39,916 nucleotides of DNA from Nymphaea colorata. Taxonomy: Eukaryota > Streptophyta > Magnoliopsida > Nymphaeales > Nymphaeaceae. The stretch's first letter is position 1, and every line of letters starts with the position of its first letter. The notes beneath the pieces were generated by a model. It worked only from the letters and a program-made list of their open reading frames with translations. It searched no databases and had not been told where the DNA came from. Made by a program: the position numbers and the translations under genes. The stretch lies in NCBI RefSeq assembly GCF_008831285.2, contig NW_022205012.1, positions 1 through 39,916 on the forward strand, given 5' to 3'. This document shows positions 32,689 to 39,916 of this stretch, in pieces.

Positions 32689-34026
32689 TCATATCAGCCA
32701 TGAAAGGCTTTCGCAATCCTCGAAAGAATCGCATTCGTAAGGCTCCAAGGCCCTTTCGAAATGACTGCATCCCAATGCACGAACCACATCGTCTTCAATT
32801 AGCTTCATTTCTTCCTTTCCGTTCTTGAAGTCAATGGCATCGAGAGAGTTGATCATGTTTTGGTAGTTGAATGCCTACAGATCCACATCTTCATGGCTGG
32901 CTTGGGGTGAATTGGGCATCATGAAGGACTCAGGAAGCTCACACTATGCTGTTTTTCGCTCTTTCTTCTACTCAGTGTAAACCTATCTCTTGGTTGGAAC
33001 CTCAACTTGTGCTTCGAAAGCAAAAGGCTAATTTTGTTCGTTCTCCTGATAGGCAGGGTCAGAGTATTCGTTTGGCTCCATATCTTCTTGGATCGATTCT
33101 TCGATAAGTGAGTTCTATTGCTCCTCGACTTTTTCAACAACTTTTTGTGATTGTTCTTCTTTCTTAGTCTTCTTGCTGAGTCTGGTCTTAAGATAGCTGA
33201 GGATGCGGTTGATCAGTCCTTTCTTGGACTTGACATTGCTTCGCTTGTTCTTCCAGTTCTTCATGTAAGCGTTATATCTGTTCTTGACCATGTGTTCGGT
33301 GCGGTTCAGCCTAAATTTACGGGAGATAAGAGCCCACCGGCAACCCTCACGCTCAATGAGTTCAAAAAGTTGAAAATCTTCCTCTAAAGTCCAACCCTAT
33401 TTGTTGAGTTTCGGATTTAGGTAGTTACACCACTTCTCACGGCATTCTTGCAACGCCTTAAAGCAGGTGCACTTGGACTCTACGAATAGCATGAAAGATA
33501 TGGTGCGCCAGTCATATCTTTATCTCATTTTTCTAAATAAATGAATATCTTACTCGACGATGGAGGTCAAGAGTGTCATTTCCAGTTCGGTCCAGGCCTA
33601 TTTCGTCTTGGTGCCGCTCTTGATGATGGCTGTGATTTCATAGCGAAGGAACTCGATAGATTTTTGAGGGAAGAAGGTTTGAATATCCATGAAGTGTGAT
33701 TTATCCTGTAATTAGTTTAATGTTACCATCGATTATATGGCTATCTGATTCAAATGTGAATAAAAAATAAGCACCCAACAGAAGATCTTGCGCTCCCCAA
33801 AGGCCCAGTACTCTGCGGGGTTGATCTTCTGTTTGCCTGCGGGTTATTTCCTGCTTTCCCGCTCATTTATCCTATGGACCAGTTAGGAGATGGAAGTTGA
33901 AGTTTCCTGGGTTAGATTTGCCTGGTATTTGTCCTGGTTTTGCAGCAAAATCTCCCGAAAGTTGCTCAGCTGTGCCACCCGCTGGTTCAGTCTGCAGATC
34001 TCAGCATCATTGATAAAGTTGGTCAT
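32689..34026 (-). CDS. R2R3-Myb-like DNA-binding protein
   Basis: ATG 34024-34026 to TGA 32689-32691; all introns seen are multiples of three, so the frame is constant. The N-terminal ~90 residues are helical (FINDAEICRLNQRVAQLSNF). At about 33440-33620 lies a first Myb repeat beginning KQAWTELEMTLLTSIV; its DWRTISF and ALQECREKWCNYLNPKLNK match the end of a classical R2 (CRERWHNHLNP). A second repeat follows directly: GWTLEEDFQLFELIEREG, then RWALISRKF, NRTEHMVKNRYNAYMKNW. The spaced Trp residues and the linker after NP are as in c-Myb R2-R3. The remaining ~220 residues are acidic and Gln/Glu-rich, suitable for activation. Introns at 33533-33553 (inside the first repeat) and near 33706-33774 are inferred. 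A sequence-specific transcription factor or SNAPc/CDC5-type factor are the alternatives; the repeat pair favours the former. Confidence 0.85.
33533..33553 (-). other. Intron, 21 nt (Myb gene)
   Basis: GT...AG with GTAAG donor on the minus strand, length divisible by three. Removal gives the first repeat normal spacing: SIVE is joined to KMRQRYDWRTIS. Read-through would insert seven residues including one TAA-coded Gln. Confidence 0.65.
33706..33774 (-). other. Probable intron region (Myb gene)
   Basis: Two adjacent GT...AG candidates lie at 33745-33774 (30 nt) and 33706-33726 (21 nt), both multiples of three and AT-rich compared with flanking coding sequence. Either both are removed around an 18-nt exon or a single longer intron is used; the frame is the same either way. 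Confidence 0.4.
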
Positions 34027-34766
34027 GAACTACATCAATATATATTATTATTAATAAAATGACAACCTTAAGCTATGTAACGATAATCGATCACCCAATC
34101 CTTGCTGCCAGTACTCATCAGAAGTTATCCTTTCGGAAATTCACCCATAATTTATTTATTATTGGCTTTGAATACAATTTTATTTTTTTGGAGGATTTCA
34201 GTGTCGAACTCAATGGCGGAGGTACAACTCTGAAGATGCATAAATGACGATTCTTTTGAAGATTTTAAGCAAATGTAACGTCATTTTTTAAAATGCCTCT
34301 CTGTTTGCTTCGATTTACAGATAATATGAGAACTCCAGCAACTAATCAAACTATAAAAATCTGATTCAGGCCAGACTTAAGCTTAACTCAACCTGACCAT
34401 CACATCTCTTGCCTCATTCGCCTATACCCTTTTGAAAAATAATATATTTTTTCATATCACTTTTAACCATGAGTCCTACTAACAGTTGGAAAAGTATATT
34501 CCTACTCTATGGATGGCCTCTATTCCTCATTCCCAGGGCAATCAGCATTGAAAGTAAGCTAAAACAGCAATATAAAGAAGATGTCCCACGATTTGCTAAA
34601 TTTCGATGCAGAAAAGTTGAAAAAAGGGTCAAAAATGATGTTATAAGTATTATGATGTTGTACATTTTCTTAGGATGGGGAATATATGATCATCGGTATT
34701 GGTCAATCTCAATTACATACCATTATGAGTTAGCAATAACATACCGAACCTACCATAGAAAAATTG
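34027..34766. other. Divergent intergenic region between Myb and karyopherin genes
   Basis: 740 bp, AT-rich, upstream of both the Myb gene (-) and the karyopherin gene (+). It contains two short plus-strand ORFs. One, 34059-34247 (62 codons, TGA end, starting 33 bp from the Myb start), looks non-coding to me. The other, at 34469, is listed separately. No RNA gene or repeat recognised. Confidence 0.5.
34469..34689 (+). CDS. Possible small protein
   Basis: ATG 34469 begins a frame with a short hydrophobic stretch (SIFLLYGWPLFLIPRAISI) followed by a basic-acidic segment (KEDVPRFAKFRCRKVEKR). Unspliced, the frame has no TGA before it runs into the karyopherin gene. A candidate 20-nt intron at 34628-34647 would bring it to TGA 34687-34689 with about 66 residues. 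The first 50 codons look coding, the rest does not. It may instead be a 5' untranslated or promoter segment of the karyopherin gene. Confidence 0.3.
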
Positions 34767-37700
34767 ATGGAGTTTATTGGAAGTAATATCACACCGGAAA
34801 ACGTCAAGCTCAAGGAAGAGCTCGTGAAAACCCAATGGGAAGACCCCAAGTTCTTCATCATCCTCGAACATATGATGAACCTTCCCAGTGCAGACGGCAT
34901 ATAGCCTAAGAAATTTTTCATCGCTCGTCAAAACTGTGCAAATATGATCAACAACATCATCAAAAAGCGCATCTAACAATGCAGCGATCCCGAAGCAAAG
35001 GCAGCCCACTTCAGTCCAACCCAAAAATTTTTCCAATCTGCATTGCTCGAATGGAACATACCCTACGACGTGAAGAAAATGCTGTTTAACTCCTTCAGCG
35101 AAACTCTGGAGTGCTGGAAGACAGAGCTGAATTATTTTTGGGAAGAAACTATTGAGTCATTTGTAAGTCTATTGTAACTTGCATTGGCGGCCAAGAACAT
35201 ACCGGGGAAACAATTTTAAACATAAGTAGCATCCAGAGTCGACCCATAACCCGTCGTTTGGTCTCTAAGCCTGCCGGTAAACTTTAGCGAGGTCTACAAA
35301 ACGCTCATCTTCATGGTGGATTGCATGCTGGAAAATATCCATTTGCAGACAGGTGATTACCAGGAGCGTCTGATCGACATAATCAAGAGCATCCACGTTC
35401 AGACCTTCAATGAGGACTTCATCTGGTAGCATGTCGATATCATCAAAAACATCCTGTTAGTGGAAAACAATCTTTTCTAGAAGCTCGTGGAAAACGAAAA
35501 AACAATGTAGAAAGGTTATTAAGCCATAAGGGATTGGATTGAAATTCCTTCACAAATGCAAACCATCATCTTCATGAAAGCAGCCCCATTCAATGGAGGA
35601 GACGGCATCTATAACATTTTCTACCTTTCTTAGAATTGGTAACATAGTAATACTGTTCTGGAGCTTAAGTGCATGGCCGTCAAGGCGATAAACAACTATT
35701 TGATGATCCATGGCCAATATCGGAATGTACTTGAAGGTTCTCCCCAAGAATAGACATTGCAATAAATCGCTAACTCTGCGTACTATTCCCTGCTCTGGCT
35801 AAGCACCAACTACGGAAGGCCATCTGAAGACTTATAATTCCTCGAATTTGCTTTACTCTAGTTCATCAGCGTGTTTCTCGAAAGCTGCAAAACCAAATTG
35901 GCCCTTCGCAAGGAGATTCTCACAACGGTCATCCTCCCCATCATGAAATCTGAAATCTAAGCATACACTACAAACTTTGAAGGGGCAGGTAGCTAGTTAC
36001 TACAGGCCCTTTATGACTGTTGCTAATTCCAAACAGGCAACACAAGATTATCCATCTGCTGCATGATAATAGAGAATGCGTTGGATGAGGAAAAAAGCCT
36101 GGCTTGCTATATCAAATCATACGTCTTCGCCAATTTGGCAAAATATGCGCCGTAATCCTCCGAAGCAATCACTATTACTGCTGAAAGCTTGAAGAGTTTG
36201 GAGAGTTTGGGAGAAACTAAGGATATGCCTGCTCTGCCTGTATAGCTTTGCTACTTGATTCTTAGCTTACTGCACTACAGCATCCAAAAAGGCAGCTACT
36301 AATAGAAGATTATTCAACAATTACTAACGTAGGAAGTCTTCCGGTCATACAACTCAAGCCAAAAGCAATACTTCTACTTCTATCTTTCAATCGTGTGGGA
36401 TTGTGTATGCGAATCAGATAAAATCGGAAAATAAATCTTCACATACCTCTTTACCAAAGAATGCTAACAAGATGTGCTCATATTCGCTTTGGATTTCATC
36501 AATGATAACATCAATTCCCACCCTTTCGAAAGTTTCATAAGGCCGTTTATGGAAAATTTCCTCAAGCTGGAAAGTGTTGATCTGAAGTTCATTGTCCTCT
36601 CGAAAATAATAAGTCTCCACATGGACCAGATGACCAACTACGGACTATGCATTCTAGTTGATAAGTTGGTGAACGCCTCTATCCGCTTTATCAAAAAGTA
36701 CAAATCGGGCAAAAGTGCAGGAAAGCATACAAAAACCTATGACATCACAAGATATATGAACATTTGCAGGCAAATCTCAAGAGATTCGGAGTACCTTTGT
36801 TTAAATCCTCCCCTCATTAACAGTCTCTTCGGAGCAGTAAAATTAGTATAGGACCTAAACTTGCTTTCAATCGATGATGAAGCTGTCTTCATTGGCAGCG
36901 AGCTTCTCTTTTGCCTCAAGCGTACCCCTTAAGGATTCAACTAAATTCTAAAATCAGTGGCAAAAGTCTTCCAAAATAGCGAGTATAATGGTGCATGTTA
37001 CTACTCTTTCTTCGGACAGGCTCTCTAGCTTATCAATAAGCATGAATACGATAAGGACAAGGAAAAACTTGACCCATTGATCAAAATTGTGTACTAGGCT
37101 AACATCGAAGCTTTGGCCTACTTTCTCAGCTACCCGGAGGATCTAAACGACGACCATCTTCAAAACATCGCTTCAGTTGCTGTCATCCTCCAAAATACAT
37201 ACATCCTCTATGGTGACAAGCTTGAGCATGTTTGCGCCCCTGAGACCATGAACATTTGCTATTAGATGCAGACCAGATTGCAAGGCCTGAAGCTATTTTC
37301 ACTGGTGGCACGGATGCAGAATCTCGTCTTGCTCTGCCACATTGTAACCGACCATGAATATCCACTTATCGATATCTATAATTTGGCAAAAAATGACTGC
37401 TATTTAGGCTACAGGGACGCAATACTCCTCATATACTTCCTGTAGCTAATCTGCACGAATGAAAATACCGAATAAAGCTAGCATTACATCATCATCGCCA
37501 CCGTGCTCCATCTCCTAAAGACAAACAAAGCCGTCTCATCTTCAAAGAGTGTTAGGTTGAAGAGCTAAGTTTCAAAGTGCAATTCCATTTTCAGCTGGGT
37601 ATCCTTTCCCATCTTATTGCGAATGACCCCACTTTAACAGGCAAAGGCATTCTTCTCGGATTATAAGGTTAAATATCCAAGGAGTGAACTGGTTATTACA

Positions 37701-38105
37701 GAATGCAAAAAAAGTTTTAGTGGTGAGTTGATTCCATTCCTCGAGTTGGCCCAAAATGAAAGTGTATAAAATAACACACTTACTAACCTTGGTCTAGATC
37801 TCTCGTAATAGAATGAAGCAGAAGAGGAAGAAAAGGATTCTGAGAAGGAAACCGATGTTGTGATCCCAATCAAGAGAAAATACGTGAAGGTGGTAGGAGA
37901 TAAGGATGGGGAATCTGGTCCTGGCAGCTTTTTGCCGAATATACGTCGCAGATAAACAACGATGATGGATGAAAATGAACATGAAGGATGCGAGAAAATG
38001 GAAAAAAGAGTAAAATTGTAAAGCTTTTTGACTCATGTCGTTGATACCATCCCCAAGAAAGAACTACTTATGAAAAAGATGAACAAAAGAAATGCCAGAA
38101 TATGA
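34767..38105 (+). CDS. Importin-beta-family karyopherin (importin-7/8-like)
   Basis: One frame from ATG 34767 to TGA 38103-38105, up to 1112 residues. The N terminus is an importin-type start: MEFIGSNITPENVKLKEELV, then QWEDPKFFIILEHMMN and KKFFIARQNCANMINNIIKK, recalling the first HEAT repeats, where incomplete repeats pack behind the Ran-binding surface. The body is a succession of amphipathic helix pairs (ECWKTELNYFWEETIES; TLELKCMAVKAINNYLMIH-like runs; LVNASIRFIKKYKSGKS). Near 37813 an acidic segment (EAEEEEKDSEKETD) precedes a basic tail, as in importin-7/8 and Sxm1/Nmd5. Gln is encoded by about 42 TAA/TAG and about 33 CAA/CAG, so standard translation fragments it completely. Some in-frame GT...AG stretches (for example GTAAGT at 35164) may be introns of length divisible by three. 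The subclass is inferred from layout only; it could be another karyopherin. Confidence 0.75.
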
Positions 38106-38140
38106 TCCATTTATGCATATCTATTTACTACATACATATA

Positions 38141-39207
38141 TCAATCAACTGAATAATTCCTTTTCTTTTTCTTGATGTAGTGAATCTAAAGCCAATAGAA
38201 GTCCTGTCCTACCTTCCATTCCAGCATATCCGTCCTTATGTTCTAAAAAAGTCTATTTATCTTTTAAAGTATGGTCTCGTTTACGTTTTTCGACTGGACA
38301 AGTCTTTCTAATTGGTCTTTGGTCTCATGAATCATGTAGAAGATGTAAAAAACCCCAACAACAAAGATGACTGGAAGCAGATCTATGTTATAAATAAGTT
38401 ACAGACGTTTTGGTTGATGCAGAAAATTAAGCTAAGAATGAAAAGGACTCCTAGGATAAGCTTACCTGAGAGTGACTATGCTACGCTTATAAAATTGGAA
38501 GATTTATAGCGAACATATTAGCTTGTGATGATGTTGTTTACTTAGTTTATGATGCTGGTGTAGTACTCCTCAGGCATGAACTCAAGCACACCCTTAGGGA
38601 TGTTTCGGGAGTTAAAGGTGAGGGCAAGGTCGTTAGTAGGGATAAAAAAGACGCTATCGTATGTTTCTTCTTTGTACTTTACCTCCTCCCACATTTTGTC
38701 GCGCATATAGGTCCTAATGAGTAAATTCACCTTGGCGTACTTGGGTGCAAGGCTATACTTTTTAGTTTTTATGAAATTTTTAGCGATGCCAATATGGCAT
38801 AAATTACTGATTCTTTCCTTCTCGAATAAACTTAGTGTTTTTTCCTGTTCCAGCATCTCCAGTGTGGCAATATATGGATTGTAGTTTCTGATGTTTTGCC
38901 TATAGAGGGTATTGACTAACGATCTTGGAATTTTGATTTGATAGTTATTCCATCGATCCTAGCTTCTTCTCTGTGAGCTGAAACTGATAGATTTGATGAT
39001 GGATTTGAAGATGTCTTCTACTCTCTGTTTTTTTATATCTTTTCTATTGTAAAGGGTATTCTTTTTGATTGGTCTGCGAATGTTCTCGCCGCATTCTTGT
39101 TGATTGGATATAGAGATTTCATCGGAGAGGGTGTAATTATCAAACGACGGTCTTGCTGGCAGTACTCTGATCTCTAGGTTTTTGGTCAGCTATACGATGC
39201 TATCCAT
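38141..39207 (-). CDS. Two-TM membrane protein of unknown family, 348 aa
   Basis: ATG 39205-39207, intron 38383-38402, stop TGA 38141-38143, 348 residues. The N-terminal ~220 residues are soluble and basic (PIKKNTLYNRKDIKKQRVED; FSSQRRSQDRWNNYQIKIPR), with a conserved-looking part around LAPKYAKVNLLIRTYMRDK and VFFIPTNDLALTFNSRNIP. Then a hydrophobic hairpin: LILGVLFILSLIFCINQNV and, across the intron, LLPVIFVVGVFYIFYMIH. A cytosolic coiled coil (KDQLERLVQSKNVNETILQK) and a basic tail (IHYIKKKKRNYSVD) follow. The two TM helices with only a short turn between them suggest a membrane hairpin with both ends cytosolic. No family recognised. Its stop is 35 bp from that of the karyopherin gene, convergent. 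Confidence 0.85.
38383..38402 (-). other. Intron, 20 nt (two-TM protein gene)
   Basis: gtaacttatttataacatag on the minus strand. Removal joins FCINQNVY to LLPVIFVVGVF, giving the second TM helix and the coil, and leads to TGA 38141. Without splicing the frame ends at TGA 38332 just after a broken second helix. Confidence 0.88.
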
Positions 39208-39318
39208 TTAAATAATTCTAAAGATGAGTTATAATTTAGCTGGACTCTATTTTTAATAGATAGTAATCATAATCATAGAATTGTCAACTTATAATCGACA
39301 CTTGATTGAAGGATTATA

Positions 39319-39870
39319 ATGAAACCCATCGCCAAAGAGATCGAAATTAAGGAAGGCTTCTATCCGAGCTTTATATATCTCTATCCTAATCAGACCATCA
39401 TTGATGAAGGTTACGCTGTAACCATACGTCACATTTTGACATAGTCTAAAGTACAGTTCAAACCGGTTGAGGAGTTGCATCTTTCACTCTCCAAAACATT
39501 CTATCCCATCTTCACTGAGATACAAACCATAGTAAACCAATGCAGGAGTATCATCAAATGCAAAAAGATCAATCTTCCTATCGTCCTGCTCCTCAAAAAA
39601 GTAGTTATTCTTTAGAATTTCATCACTCTAGCAGTTGAGGACATCACTGCTCAAAGATTAGCTCCAGCTACAAAGGAAATAGAAAAAATTGTCAAATAAC
39701 CATACTACTAAAATCCTATCTTTCATGTGTCTCTCTTCAGGATTGAATCTTAGGTAAGCAGTGAGACGCTTCAAAAGATTCTTGAAGTCAAAATAGAACC
39801 GAAAAAGTCTTATATTTTAAATAAATGTTTCATGAAATGTGGGAAAGTAACGTATGATCTTACTTCTTGA
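39319..39870 (+). CDS. USB1: USB1-like U6 snRNA phosphodiesterase (2H superfamily)
   Basis: ATG 39319 to TGA 39868-39870, 183 residues. Both catalytic HxS motifs of the 2H phosphoesterase superfamily are present in USB1-like context: ELHLSLSKTF (H54, S56) and PIFHVSLFRIES (H136, S138). The spacing of 82 residues and the first-strand segment PSFIYLYP upstream fit USB1/Mpn1, as does the end FMKCGKVTYDLTS (family: CKSGNK...F). USB1 trims the oligo(U) tail of U6 snRNA, leaving a 2',3'-cyclic or 3' phosphate that protects U6. The protein is shorter than human USB1 (265 aa), mainly through lack of an N-terminal extension. A 24-nt GT...AG stretch after ESQ is in frame and could be an intron. It is divergent from the two-TM gene with a 111-bp gap. 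Confidence 0.85.
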
Positions 39871-39916
39871 TATTTGATCATCTTATTAGATTTATAAAAG
39901 TCTACAGCACAAATTA

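Noticed and set aside
34059-34247. 62-codon plus-strand ORF just upstream of the Myb gene
   Set aside because: AT-rich, no motif, and begins 33 bp from a divergent start codon; more likely promoter sequence.
1-39916. tRNA, rRNA, CRISPR arrays, insertion sequences or viral genes
   Set aside because: None of the intergenic gaps holds a cloverleaf, repeat array, terminal inverted repeat or transposase-like reading frame that I can recognise.

Overview
The window is a ciliate somatic (macronuclear) chromosome end. Bases 1-95 are C4A2 telomeric repeats. Long coding stretches contain many in-frame TAA and TAG codons and end only at TGA, as in the ciliate code where UAA/UAG encode glutamine and UGA is the only stop. 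Many genes are split by very small GT...AG introns; the ones I can resolve are 19-26 nt, most often 20 nt. C4A2 repeats, reassigned UAR and Paramecium-size introns point to an oligohymenophorean-like ciliate, but the base composition is clearly more GC-rich than Paramecium or Tetrahymena. I cannot name the species. A standard-code ORF search breaks nearly every gene here, so the coordinates below come from re-reading the DNA with TGA as the only stop.

Layout from the telomere inward. 242-985 (-): small unknown gene. 1031-2430 (+): WD40-like protein. 2369-3832 (-): PB1 + ZZ zinc finger protein of p62/NBR1-like architecture. 3987-11673 (+): Piezo mechanosensitive channel. 11914-12747 (-): coiled coil. 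12768-13103 (+): unknown. 13107-13910 (+): SHIPPO/ODF3-repeat protein. 14254-17359 (+): WD40 protein with an EF-hand-like N terminus. 17430-17885 (-): small RING-H2 protein with three introns. 18079-18705 (+): Vti1-like Qb-SNARE. 18790-19449 (+): unknown. 19485-25518 (-): 1997-residue coiled-coil protein. 25683-28883 (-): 1066-residue IQ-motif protein. 29008-29472 (-): short coiled coil. 29674-32130 (-): 818-residue secreted coiled-coil protein. 32689-34026 (-): R2R3-Myb-like protein. 34767-38105 (+): importin-beta-like karyopherin. 38141-39207 (-): two-TM protein. 39319-39870 (+): USB1-like 2H phosphodiesterase.

Genes are packed tightly. Two divergent start codons are 20 bp apart, a tandem pair is separated by 3 bp, and convergent stops are tens of bp apart or overlap. 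The gene set is that of a free-standing eukaryotic genome: cilium/cytoskeleton (SHIPPO, WD-EF, IQ and giant coiled coils), membrane traffic and autophagy-type functions (SNARE, PB1-ZZ, RING), nuclear functions (Myb, karyopherin, USB1) and mechanosensation (Piezo). There is no operon, mobile element, CRISPR array, rRNA or tRNA that I can support.

The most unusual items are the secreted coiled-coil gene at 29674-32130, which has about ninety CAR glutamine codons and a single TAG while its neighbours use TAR freely; the very uniform 20-nt introns; and several long proteins with no family I recognise. Gene structures are firm where one frame runs uninterrupted or where introns restore a known motif. 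They are approximate for 242-985, 1031-2430, 3987-11673 and 14254-17359, where many small introns shift the frame and I did not resolve every one.
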